Below, piece by piece: positions 18,312 to 27,016 of a DNA stretch of 64,000 bases. Position 1 is the stretch's first letter. Every line of letters starts with the position of its first letter. The notes under the pieces are model-generated. The model did no database searches, was not told where the DNA came from, and saw only the letters and a list, made by a program, of their open reading frames with translations. Source of the DNA: Streptomyces sp. NBC_01716 (GTDB lineage Bacteria; Actinomycetota; Actinomycetes; Streptomycetales; Streptomycetaceae); the NCBI RefSeq assembly GCF_036248275.1, contig NZ_CP109181.1, positions 3,968,001 through 4,032,000 of the forward strand, given 5' to 3'. The translations under genes and the position numbers were made by a program.

Positions 18312-19079
18312 TCAGGCGCCTGGCCACCGCACGAGAACTCCTCGGCGCTGCAACTCCCGTATGTGGTCCGCCATCCGTCCCGGCATGGGACCGCCGTTCA
18401 GCAGGACGCCCGCCTCGATGTTGCGCTCGGCGCCGGCCGCCGTGAGGTTGGCGCTGGAAAGGAAGAGGATCCGGTCGTCGGCCACCGCCAGTTTCGCGTG
18501 CAACCTGCCGCCGGGAGTGGGGCGTTGACCTGTCGGCCAGTGCCAGAGCCGTAGGCCCGGTATGCGAGAGAAAGCGTCGGCCGGTTCGCGTCCGGAGAGC
18601 AGTCCGCCCGCGCCTGCCAACGTCTCCACGACGATGTCCACCGTGACGCCACGGGCTACGGCCTCGGACAGTGCCGCGGTCAGAGGTGCGTACGAGCGGG
18701 CCGAGTAGGTCATGGCGATGAGCCGGTGCTCCGCGGCGTCGACCACCTCCGTCAGTACCTGGGCGGTGGCGCGACCAGGTGTCCCGGGTGTGGAGGGGCC
18801 GCTCCACACAGTACGGGCCTCGGTGTCCTCTCGTCGGCGGGTCCAGGCCGCCGCGTAACCCCGCAGATACGCCGCCGCCTCCGCCGGGGGCACGCCGTCC
18901 TCCTTCATCGACGCCAGCAACGCCGAGACGGCCTCCAGCGCGGCCGGCGTCTGAAGCCTGCCGAGGACGTACGCCGGGGAGCGGCCCTGGGCGAGGAGTG
19001 CTGTCAGGGCCTTCGTCCGGGTGGGCCCGAGCGAGGCGGCGGCCGTCGCTGCCGCCGCCTCGAAGCGCCTGCGGCTCAC
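18312..19079 (-). CDS. drmC: DISARM protein DrmC, phospholipase D-like
   Basis: 255 aa from GTG 19079, 13 nt after the drmB stop. The N-terminal ~100 residues are helical. The C-terminal half is a single PLD-superfamily domain with one HxK motif, 'HAKLAVADDRILFLSSANLT', in which the Asn/Ser of the HKD extension are kept. This matches DrmC, the PLD-domain subunit of DISARM, which is dispensable or partly dispensable in the tested class 2 system. One HKD implies it works as a dimer. The position directly after drmB supports the assignment. Confidence 0.88.
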   Translation of the reverse strand: MSRRRFEAAAATAAASLGPTRTKALTALLAQGRSPAYVLGRLQTPAALEAVSALLASMKEDGVPPAEAAAYLRGYAAAWTRRREDTEARTVWSGPSTPGTPGRATAQVLTEVVDAAEHRLIAMTYSARSYAPLTAALSEAVARGVTVDIVVETLAGAGGLLSGREPADAFSRIPGLRLWHWPTGQRPTPGGRLHAKLAVADDRILFLSSANLTAAGAERNIEAGVLLNGGPMPGRMADHIRELQRRGVLVRWPGA

Positions 19080-19092
19080 CGGGTCGATCCGC

Positions 19093-21027
19093 TCACCCGA
19101 AGTCCGGGATCAGGGCCAGCGGTTCGGCGTCGCCCGCCAGCGGGGTGATGAACCGCCGGTCCAGGAACCGGTTGCCGCGCTCGCACGTGGTCTCGGACAC
19201 GAACAGGCAAGCGTGGCAGGCGGCGCCGTGCAGAAAGTCTTCCGGCGCCTTGGGAAGGCGTTCGCCGCACAGGGGGTCCGAGGAGCACCGCCCCGCCTTG
19301 TACAGCGCCGTCCGTACAATCCTGGTCAGTCGGTTCTCGCCGGTGCTCGGGTCCTGATCGGCGAGGGAGACCAGCCCGCCGAGTGTGCCCTCCGAGTCCG
19401 GGACGGCCGTGTAGATGAGGATGCCGGTTCGCCGTTCCTCGGCGTCACCGCTGTAGATCCGCTCGGCCAGGCTCGCCGAGTTGTAGCCGCACTCCATCGC
19501 GATGGTGCGGATGAGCAGATGGGAGAGCGTGTGCAGGGCGATGTAGCGACTGCCCGGCCAGCCCTGCATCAGGTCGGAGCCGTCCTCGATCCGGTCCGAC
19601 CTGCGGTGCTCACGGAACCGGCCGAAAGCCGCAGCGTGTGCGGCGAGGGCTTCGCTCGACGCGACCCGCTGCTCCCACTGCTCGATCAGGTGATCGTCCA
19701 CCCGCAGGAACAGCCCCTCGCCGCGCACCTCGCTGGCCGGCACCCAGCCGCGCTCGCGCCGCCCCAGGTCCACACGGGTGACCAGGCCGGGGTCCTCCGG
19801 ATCGGGGGCGTCGAGCCGGGTGAAGCCGATGAGTGCCCGCACTTCGCGCAGTCGTTCCGCCTGCCGCACCTGGGAGAAGACGGTGGACAAGGGCCCGCTG
19901 AGCGAGGCGTCCACCAGTGCGAAGTCCTCAGTCGGGTCGGCGGTCTTCGCCGCGGACAGCACCTGCCACTCGGGAGTCAGTAGGTCCGGAGGGCCTGGCG
20001 GCTGCTCGGTCTCGCCCGCATCGCCCGACAGGGCCGCACGGAAGGCGGACATGGCCTGCCAGACCTGTCCGGGCTCATAGTCGCGAAGGTAGCGGTGGTG
20101 CTTCGACTTCTTGGCGAACATGGCGATCTCCGCCTCATCCTCGAGGTCCTTCAGGTCCGGCCAGCGTTCCTCGACGAGCTTGCGCAGGGAGTCGGTTCCT
20201 GTGTCGGGCAGTGCCAGCGCGCTGAGCGTCACGGGGAACCACTGGTTGGACGCGCCCACGACCAGCAGGTAGGGCCGCTCGCCGCAGGTGTCGTAGACGC
20301 CGTCGAACTGCGGGTGCCGACCGCGGCAGAAAGGCAGGTTCTCGCGACCCTTGTCGCCCATCGCAGCCCGGATGTTGCGCTTGGCCTTCTTGCACACGAG
20401 ACACTCGAGGGAGACGTTGGCCGCGAGGTTGCCGCCGTTGTCGCGCATCCGCAGTGTCGGGTACGTCGTGTCGGGGCAGGCGCGGCCCTCGTGCACGAAC
20501 TCCGTGTACGGGAACTCGTCGAGGTGGCCCTTGGTGCAGGCGAGCGCGAAGCGGGCGGCCACGGCGAGGGGCTTGCGGCCCCTCTTCTTCCGGTGGCAGT
20601 TCTCGTGGTAGAACCGCGCCTCGTCAGGGCGGCGGGCGTTGTTGTTCTCGAACCCCCACTTGCCCGAGCCCAGGGAGGCCAGCTCATTGCACGCCGTGCA
20701 GCGCAGCCACTGCGGAAAGGGGGTTACGGGCACGCCGATCCGTGCCGCGTTCCCCTTCGGATCGGTGTCCGTGCCGGGGATCCACGGGGCGGCGCGCAGT
20801 TCGCCCACCTGGTTGGGGCCGTAGCGTCGCAGAGCCCGGTTGACGGCCCCGCGGAGCCGGGGCTCCTCGATTACCGGATCAGGCACACCGGCGTAACTCC
20901 AGTGGTCGAGGCCCTTGACCATGACGGAGAAGTTAGGCAGGTCGACGAGGGCGCCGACGCCGCCGGTGAACATGAGGTGGCTCGGCCGTACCGCCCCCAC
21001 CCGCCTGAAATATCCGCCGCCGCTCAT
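19093..21027 (-). CDS. drmB: DISARM protein DrmB (DUF1998)
   Basis: 644 aa. ATG 21027 overlaps the drmA stop (ATGA), so the two are coupled. Longer in-frame starts lie inside drmA. Cys clusters indicate zinc binding: 'CTACNE' near residue 110, 'CLVCKKAKRNI', and a C-terminal DUF1998 domain with 'ALHTLSHLLIRTIAMECGYN', then 'CSSDPLCGERLP' and 'HGAACHACLFV'. DrmB pairs with DrmA in DISARM; in the published model the DrmAB complex senses and loads on phage DNA. All expected elements are intact. Confidence 0.92.
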   Translation of the reverse strand: MSGGGYFRRVGAVRPSHLMFTGGVGALVDLPNFSVMVKGLDHWSYAGVPDPVIEEPRLRGAVNRALRRYGPNQVGELRAAPWIPGTDTDPKGNAARIGVPVTPFPQWLRCTACNELASLGSGKWGFENNNARRPDEARFYHENCHRKKRGRKPLAVAARFALACTKGHLDEFPYTEFVHEGRACPDTTYPTLRMRDNGGNLAANVSLECLVCKKAKRNIRAAMGDKGRENLPFCRGRHPQFDGVYDTCGERPYLLVVGASNQWFPVTLSALALPDTGTDSLRKLVEERWPDLKDLEDEAEIAMFAKKSKHHRYLRDYEPGQVWQAMSAFRAALSGDAGETEQPPGPPDLLTPEWQVLSAAKTADPTEDFALVDASLSGPLSTVFSQVRQAERLREVRALIGFTRLDAPDPEDPGLVTRVDLGRRERGWVPASEVRGEGLFLRVDDHLIEQWEQRVASSEALAAHAAAFGRFREHRRSDRIEDGSDLMQGWPGSRYIALHTLSHLLIRTIAMECGYNSASLAERIYSGDAEERRTGILIYTAVPDSEGTLGGLVSLADQDPSTGENRLTRIVRTALYKAGRCSSDPLCGERLPKAPEDFLHGAACHACLFVSETTCERGNRFLDRRFITPLAGDAEPLALIPDFG

Positions 21028-24000
21028 GACCGCCGCCCCCTGGCCGTGCCGTTGTCGTCGCCGTTCCCATCCGGCAACTCGCCGAGTTCGTCGCCGCTCG
21101 CCGTGTCCGGGGCGTCGCCGTTCTCGGCGGGTGGTCCGAACTCCCAAGCGTTGCCGGCCAGGGCGGACAGCACAGTGTCGGCGGACAACAGCATGTTGAT
21201 CTCGTTCTCCGTTTCGCGCATCGACTGAGGGACGGTGAGCACGTCCCATCCGCTGCCGTCCGCGTTGCGCAGCAGGCCCAGCACCGTCTGCTTCTGCCGG
21301 GTCTGGCCCCGGTAGCCGAGCCGGCCCTGCTCACCCTTCTTGGCCGTCCAGGCGTCACGCAGAGCGTCGATGCGCTCTGCGAGGTAGCCGCGCGCCCGGT
21401 CCCCGTCCACGGCCTCCGCACGGGCCAGCAGTCGCCGCTCGACGTCCCGCACACGCGGGTCGTCGAGGTCCACCCCCTCCGCGTCCACGTTGTCGGAGAA
21501 CTCGTCACACGCCTGCCGCACGGCGGAGACATACGTGGCGGTGGTGCCCCGGTCGAGCGCCCGCCGCGTGAACGGGGTCACCGACAGCGCCTCGATTTGC
21601 CGGTAGAAAGTCGCGTGGTAGTGCTCGAAGTCCTCGAAGTGGGCGAGGTCCCGGGGCCGCGCCCAGTTGTAGAGCGTGATTACGATGCCCGGCCGCTTGG
21701 CCTGACGTCCGACACGGGAGGACGCCTGGATGTACTCGGCGGTGTTCTTCGGCTGCCCGGTGACGACCATCAGGCCGAATCGGGAGACGTCCACGCCCAC
21801 CTGGAGCATCGACGTGGCCAGTACGTGGTCGACCGGCCTGCGGTGCAGCGGAGCGGGCAGGACCCGGGGCTGACGGGCCCTCCCGGCGTCCCGGAGCTCG
21901 TTGACAATCGCCTTCTTGCGCTCCGATGTGTCGTGCTCCGGGTTGAAGCCGATCTCCAGCCGCTTGAGGGTGGCGCTGATCTCCGCCGAAGAGATACGGG
22001 AGGTCAGTTCCTGGAGGTTGAGCATGTCGGTGTCGCGCAGCAGCCGGTTGGCGATGCCCCGGCGGCTTCCGTTGGCCCGCAACCGGCTCGGTACGTCGTC
22101 GTCCAGGACGCGCCGCATACCGGCGAGTTCCTTGGTCGCGTTGAAGTATCCGACCACCGTCATGTAGGGATCGGCGGGAGCGCCGTAGAGGTCGAACATG
22201 TGCTGTCCGGCGAGCAGGAGGATCTCCGCGACACGGATCTCGGCAGCCTTCATGCGCACCCCGTGCGCGCAGACGCCGTAGTAGCGCCGCCCAGGGTTGT
22301 CCCGGGTGACGTCGACCTGCTGGGAGAAGAAGGTGTCGCTGACATCGACCACCTGCGGCGGGAAGATCGCCAGGTCCCGGGCGAACACGCCCAGCACCTG
22401 CGCACGGGCGTTGCGGGTGGTGGCCGTCGACGCGACGATCTTCGGCCCGGTGTCCCGGAGCTGCCCGTGGGAGTCCTTCGCCCGCCAGGTGCACAGCTGG
22501 TCGACGGCCGACTCGAACAGCCCCACCGTCGTGCCCAGCGCCCCGGAGATCAGGTGTAGCTCGTCCTGGATGATGAGGTCCGGAGGCCGCAGCCGCCGTG
22601 GCATCGGCCGGCTGGTCACGGCCTTGTGCCGGTCCTTGGCGTTGTGCCGGGACCCGCAGCCGATCTCCTCGTCGAGGTCGTCGTGGCGGTAGCCGTGCCG
22701 CTCGCAGTAGGCGCTCACGCGCCCGAACAACATTCCCGCATAGCCGCGCCACGGCAGCTGGGCGAGCTTGTCCACGGTCGCGATCAGCAGGCTCGGCACC
22801 AGCCGGTAGATCTCCTCGTCGACCGTGAGGATCGGCAGCCCCTCGTCCCGCGCCCGCATCCGGGAGAACGGGCAGGGTTCCGCGTCCTCCCCGCGCGGGC
22901 AGTACACAATGACGCGCCGCCGTACGTCGTCCGGTGCCACGTCCCGCCACGCGCGCAGCTCCTCGCCGCACCACGGGCAGGACAACACCTGCAAGACGTT
23001 CGCATGCCGCCCCGAGGCGGACTCGTTGGCCTCGGCGATCTGCTGCGCCGCGTCCCCGTACCAGTTCGGCGAGACACCGGCACCGACCCACAGCCCGATA
23101 CGGAACGGCCTGCGGCCCCAGACCTCCTCGTCCTCCCTGCGGAGCACCTCCGTCGCGCACACGAGGGCGGAGGCCCGCTGGAACTGCTGCGCCGTCAGCA
23201 GCCGCAGGGTGTACCGCATCAGTACAGCGACGCCGTCCCGCCCCTCGCGGGCGTCCTCGCCCTCCCCGACGACCTTCTGCAGCCGTCGGATGGCGAACGT
23301 GTAGGCCGTGAGACCGAGATACGCCTCCGTCTTGCCGCCACCGGTCGGGAAGAACAGTAGGTCGACCGTGGCGGTGCTGTCGGCCCTGCGCTCCTTGTGT
23401 GCGGGGTCGGTGAGCGAGCAGAGGTTGAGCAGCACGAACGCCAGCTGGAAGGGGTACCAGCTCGCGGCCACGGGGCCGCGTCCGTCGACCTCGGCGTAGG
23501 CCGCCGTGTACGTGGGCGGCTTCTCACCGCCCTCAGCCCGCAGTGCGGCCGTCGCCGCGGCCCGGCGCTGCATGGCCATTGCCCGGTTGGCGAAGCGGAA
23601 CGCCCGCAGTGCGTCCTTGTTGGTGTGCAGCAGCTCGATACCGAGGGCGATCCGGCCGCACGCGTCGCGGGCCTCGTCGACCGCCCGCAGCGCGGTGGTC
23701 CGCAGCTCGCCCGACAGCGACTCCGCCTTGGCGGCCTGCTGTTGCAGCCAGCCGTCGTAGCCGTCGGCCAGCGGCTGCAGGGCCTTCAGCAGTTCGTCGC
23801 GCCGCTCCCATACGGCCAGTTCGGCGAGCTTGTCCATGCTCACCTCAAGACCGGCGAGCAGCGGCTGCCGCGCCGTGTTTGGCGCAACCGTCGCCGGTAC
23901 GTCCTTCACCGGCAGCCAGGTCGTCTCCAACTTGACCGCACGGCGCCACTTGGGCAGGACGCTCGCGTGCACGGCGACGTTCCGCCCGTGAGCGTGCTTC

Positions 24001-24860
24001 AACTCCTGCCGGTACAGCAGCCGGAGATGCTGTTCCTCGGGGTTCTCGAGGATGTGGCCGGGCTCGTCGGACAACGGGTCGTCGATCGGCAAGAAGACGC
24101 TGGACTGCCCGTCGAAGGAGGTGACTTCCAACTTCGTCTGGAACAGCCACTGCCCGTCCCGCAGTTCACGGGACTCCTCCAGCGCGTTGATCAGCGATAC
24201 GTCGACGAAGCGGAGGTTGTCCGCGCCGTCGACGGTGCCGGGGCGCTCCCGTACGTGTACGTCGAGCCGGATGCAGGGGAGGTTCGGGTCGGTGTCGTCG
24301 ACACCCTCAAGAACCTTGCGGACGGTGCCCGGCGAGTCGACGTGAATGTCCACCGGGTACCGGACGGGCTCGCGCGACCACGCGCGCACCGCCCGGCCGT
24401 CGTCGGCCTTACTGTCGCTCTCCCGGTATCGGCCCCAGGACGCGACGACGCTGAGAATGCCCACATCGGCCGGCACCAGGAAGCTCAGCCCCATGGACGA
24501 CGCCCACAGCCGCCCGGCCGCCTGCGGGGTGAGCCGGTCCGCGAGCTCCGGGTCCCGTCCGTCCCCCTCAGCGCTGACCACGGTCTCCGCCTGGCCCGCC
24601 GCGACCTTCACGGGCGCATCGGTCGGTGCGGGTCGGGGCCCAAGAAGCCCGACGAGGTAGCGGTCACGGGGTCCCGCGCTGTGCGGCGCGAGTGCCTCGG
24701 TCTCGTCCCCCCACGGCCCCAGCAGATCCCGTGAGATCAGATCGCCGAGTTCCTCCCGGACGTCGTAGGACGACCCGGATCGGAATGTCTGCGGGACCTC
24801 GTCCACAGGATGGGGAACGCCGGGCTCTGGAGCGGGGGCGTTCTGTGGTGACGACGGCAT
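21024..24860 (-). CDS. drmA: DISARM helicase DrmA
   Basis: 1278 aa from ATG 24860, which has GGGAGG about 9 nt upstream; the open frame continues upstream to 25154 but without a supported start. SF2 helicase: Walker A 'FFPTGGGKTEAYLGL' near residue 505, DEXH box 'IIQDELHLISGALGT' near 765, SAT-type 'IVASTATTRNARAQV', and motif VI 'YIQASSRVGRQ' near 1047 after 'LQVGVDVSRFGLMVV'. A Cys pair ('CPWCGEELRAW' and 'YCPRGEDAEPCPF') sits between the helicase lobes. This matches DrmA of DISARM. It follows the recombinase gene in the operon, separated from it by about 196 nt, and is coupled to drmB. Confidence 0.93.
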   Translation of the reverse strand: MPSSPQNAPAPEPGVPHPVDEVPQTFRSGSSYDVREELGDLISRDLLGPWGDETEALAPHSAGPRDRYLVGLLGPRPAPTDAPVKVAAGQAETVVSAEGDGRDPELADRLTPQAAGRLWASSMGLSFLVPADVGILSVVASWGRYRESDSKADDGRAVRAWSREPVRYPVDIHVDSPGTVRKVLEGVDDTDPNLPCIRLDVHVRERPGTVDGADNLRFVDVSLINALEESRELRDGQWLFQTKLEVTSFDGQSSVFLPIDDPLSDEPGHILENPEEQHLRLLYRQELKHAHGRNVAVHASVLPKWRRAVKLETTWLPVKDVPATVAPNTARQPLLAGLEVSMDKLAELAVWERRDELLKALQPLADGYDGWLQQQAAKAESLSGELRTTALRAVDEARDACGRIALGIELLHTNKDALRAFRFANRAMAMQRRAAATAALRAEGGEKPPTYTAAYAEVDGRGPVAASWYPFQLAFVLLNLCSLTDPAHKERRADSTATVDLLFFPTGGGKTEAYLGLTAYTFAIRRLQKVVGEGEDAREGRDGVAVLMRYTLRLLTAQQFQRASALVCATEVLRREDEEVWGRRPFRIGLWVGAGVSPNWYGDAAQQIAEANESASGRHANVLQVLSCPWCGEELRAWRDVAPDDVRRRVIVYCPRGEDAEPCPFSRMRARDEGLPILTVDEEIYRLVPSLLIATVDKLAQLPWRGYAGMLFGRVSAYCERHGYRHDDLDEEIGCGSRHNAKDRHKAVTSRPMPRRLRPPDLIIQDELHLISGALGTTVGLFESAVDQLCTWRAKDSHGQLRDTGPKIVASTATTRNARAQVLGVFARDLAIFPPQVVDVSDTFFSQQVDVTRDNPGRRYYGVCAHGVRMKAAEIRVAEILLLAGQHMFDLYGAPADPYMTVVGYFNATKELAGMRRVLDDDVPSRLRANGSRRGIANRLLRDTDMLNLQELTSRISSAEISATLKRLEIGFNPEHDTSERKKAIVNELRDAGRARQPRVLPAPLHRRPVDHVLATSMLQVGVDVSRFGLMVVTGQPKNTAEYIQASSRVGRQAKRPGIVITLYNWARPRDLAHFEDFEHYHATFYRQIEALSVTPFTRRALDRGTTATYVSAVRQACDEFSDNVDAEGVDLDDPRVRDVERRLLARAEAVDGDRARGYLAERIDALRDAWTAKKGEQGRLGYRGQTRQKQTVLGLLRNADGSGWDVLTVPQSMRETENEINMLLSADTVLSALAGNAWEFGPPAENGDAPDTASGDELGELPDGNGDDNGTARGRRS

Positions 24861-25056
24861 GCGCGTATCCCTCCCTGGGCGCGGACCGTGCTGACCGCAC
24901 CCACGAACAACGATAGGAGGGTGCACTGACATTGGTGGGGTCGCAGTGAGCCGCGCAGGGCCATGCTGGGTCGACAATGACTCAAAGCGGCCCCGAGAGC
25001 CCAGCGGGCTTCGTGGACCCGCCGAGCTACCGCAAGCCCTGCGGTGGGACACCACT
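24861..25056. other. gap between recombinase and drmA
   Basis: 196 nt with no supported gene. It contains the drmA ribosome site. A local promoter for drmA here would keep drmABC independent of events at the invertible segment, but none can be named with confidence. Confidence 0.35.
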
Positions 25057-25920
25057 TCAAGCTCGAGCTTCCTGGCGGCACGACAGGCATTGGCGCGAGC
25101 TTGTTCTCCGCCCCTTTGGCCGTGATGCGCCCGGGTCAGCTCCTGGGAGACCATGCACGATCACGTGAACAAGATCGTCCGCGACGGCCGCGTACCCAGC
25201 GGTGGTCGCTGGAGACGCGTGGCGCATCAAGCGTTGCGTCATGAGAAGGTCTCTGCCGGAAGAGCGGTAAACCATCGTTCCGTATCGGTGTCTCAGCTGG
25301 TGGTAGCGCATGCGGATGCCGATCTTTGCAGCGATCCCGGCGACAGTTCGGGAGACGGATTCGGCACGCGTCCCTTCCCAGAATCTGCCGCTTCCCGTCA
25401 GGTCGAGTGCCTTCATGACGACCGGTGGCACAGGGATGGTGTCCGTGCGTCCACCCTTGCCTGTAACGCGGAGCATCGCTGTGCCGTCATCGAGAGTGGA
25501 TAGGTCTTCCCTGGCAAGTTTGGCCGTTTCGTGTGCGCGGAGGCCGCAGAAGGCCCCTAGCAGGACCCAGGTCTTGTGTGTTCCACGTGTGGCTGCGGTG
25601 AGCCGCTTGAGTTCATTTTCTGGGAGGGGATGAGGTGTTGCCCGAGGTGCTGCGGGCTTACGTATGCCCTCTATGAGGTCCGCTCCCAGCCACTTTCCAA
25701 ACGCCTGGAGATGGTTCAGATAGGTTCTGCGCGACCATGGACGCAAGGGGCGTGCGGCGAAGTACGCGATGACATGCTCGACCTTGAGCTGGCCTGCGGC
25801 TACGCCGGCGGAGCGAGCTATGGCCTTGATGCAACGTACCCGGGCTCCGATGGTGTTGGCCGAGTAGCCGTCCGCTCGCTGAGCCTCAGTGAACTTGTCG
25901 AGTGTCATGGAGAACGTCAT
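25057..25920 (-). CDS. tyrosine recombinase (Xer/integrase family) beside invertible segment
   Basis: 287 aa. N-terminal SAM-like core-binding domain (residues ~5-90: 'AQRADGYSANTIGARVRCI', 'SRRTYLNHLQAFGKWL'). C-terminal catalytic domain with Arg in 'GAFCGLRAHETAKL' (~128), Lys in 'VTGKGGRTDTIPVP', 'HQLRHRYGT' (~207), 'MRHASPATTAGYAAV' with His and nucleophilic Tyr (~240). All catalytic residues are present. It ends with a short basic, Cys-containing tail. It lies on the same strand as the DISARM genes, 138 bp from the left arm of the 239-bp inverted repeat. By analogy with XerD-like recombinases that flip pglX and hsdS cassettes, it is the likely driver of the inversion at drmMI. No other element-type genes surround it, so it does not look like a passing integrative element. 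Confidence 0.88.
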   Translation of the reverse strand: MTFSMTLDKFTEAQRADGYSANTIGARVRCIKAIARSAGVAAGQLKVEHVIAYFAARPLRPWSRRTYLNHLQAFGKWLGADLIEGIRKPAAPRATPHPLPENELKRLTAATRGTHKTWVLLGAFCGLRAHETAKLAREDLSTLDDGTAMLRVTGKGGRTDTIPVPPVVMKALDLTGSGRFWEGTRAESVSRTVAGIAAKIGIRMRYHQLRHRYGTMVYRSSGRDLLMTQRLMRHASPATTAGYAAVADDLVHVIVHGLPGADPGASRPKGRRTSSRQCLSCRQEARA

Positions 25921-25997
25921 GTGCCTGGTCGTGGAGCGCTTAACGTGACCCGATGAGTCTGGCGAGATCCGCCCCTAAATCGTCCTGACCTGCGCTC

Positions 25998-27008
25998 TTG
26001 GCAACCGGCAATCGTCTGGTATCGAACAAGGGCAAGTCGTTCCAGGGGTCCAACGTCTTGGGGAAGGGGTTCATTCTCACCCCCGAACAGGCCGACGACC
26101 TCATCCAGCGCGACCCCCGCAACAAGGACGTCCTCTTCCCCTACCTCAACGGCGAGGACCTCAACTCCCGCCCAGACTGCTCGGCCAGCCGCTGGGTGAT
26201 CAACTTCCATGACTGGAGTGAGGAACGGGCCCGGAGCTACCCAGAAGTCTTCGCCATCGTCGAAAGGGACGTGAAGCCCGAACGACTCAAGAACAACCGG
26301 AAAGTGCGACGCGAGAGGTGGTGGCAGTATGCCGAGCGAGCACCCAAGTTGTACCAGGCCATCGGCGAACTTGATCGTGTTCTGGTGGTAGCGCGGGTGA
26401 GTAAGACTGGACTGCCTCTCTTTGTGCCCACTGGCCAAGTCGTCAGCGAACAAACCGTGATCTTCGCAACTGATCTGCCTGCGGACCTGGCGCTGCTCAG
26501 CAGCAGCATCCACTACGCCTGGGCGATTGCGCGAGCATCGAGTCTCAAGGGAGATCTTCGGTACACACCGTCTGACGTCTACGAGACACTGCCCCTACCT
26601 GTCACCACGGAGCGCATGGCGGCAGCAGGGACAACCCTTCATGTCCTGCGCTCGGAGATTATGAACGCAAGCGAGATGGGACTCACGAAACTGTACGGAC
26701 TTTTCCATAATCCGGAAAATGACAGCAGTGAAATCATCGCACTGCGAAGTGCTCACAAATCTGTCGATGAAGCAATCGCGGACGCGTACGGGTGGCGAGA
26801 TCTCAATCTCGAGCATGATTTTTGCGTAACGCGCCAGGGTATTCGTTACCTCATTTCTCCGTCTCCTCGTGCAGAAATGCTCGATCGACTACTTGAGCTT
26901 AATCATTCCCAGCACCAGGGTCAGACCTCCAGGCGGTCGCGTAAAATTGCCGAGCGCCCTCGAGTAACGCACCGATTGGGGGCGCCAACTGATGATAAGC
27001 TTTTCTGA
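25998..27008 (+). pseudogene. silent drmMI 3' cassette (alternative target-recognition tail)
   Basis: An open frame of about 336 codons homologous to the last third of DrmMI. It has only a TTG near its beginning and no ribosome site, so I treat it as a silent cassette, not a gene. It begins with 'NKGKSFQGSNVLGKGF', typical of PglX/DrmMI-type methyltransferases just before the C-terminal domain. It then runs through the 239-bp repeat and ends in a unique tail: 'RRERWWQYAERAPKLYQAI', 'RYTPSDVYETLPLP', 'DAYGWRDLNLEHDF', 'LDRLLELNHSQH'. The expressed tail has the same skeleton (RREVWW, RYTPSDVYETMPQP, EAYGWNDLDLVHDF) with extensive divergence. It lies opposite to the operon and becomes the drmMI 3' end after inversion. 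Confidence 0.88.
26059..26297 (+). repeat. left arm of perfect 239-bp inverted repeat
   Basis: Identical, base for base, to the reverse complement of 27734-27972. I compared the full 239 bases with no mismatch. The repeat encodes part of the drmMI C-terminal region (from 'GKGFILTPEQADDLIQRDP' to 'ERLKNN') in the same reading frame in both copies. Any crossover within it therefore joins the drmMI N-terminus in frame to the other tail. Identity stops sharply at 26058 and 26298. Confidence 0.97.
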
Positions 27009-27016
27009 TTCCGAAC

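Noticed and set aside
25057..25920. Integrase of a separate integrative element inserted in DISARM
   Set aside because: No excisionase, replication or transfer genes, no tRNA or direct-repeat att sites nearby, and the gene follows operon polarity next to the inverted repeat. Cannot be fully excluded.
25998..27008. Independent methyltransferase gene on the plus strand
   Set aside because: It has no supported start or ribosome site, lacks the catalytic core (no NPPF motif), and is best explained as the silent half of the invertible segment.
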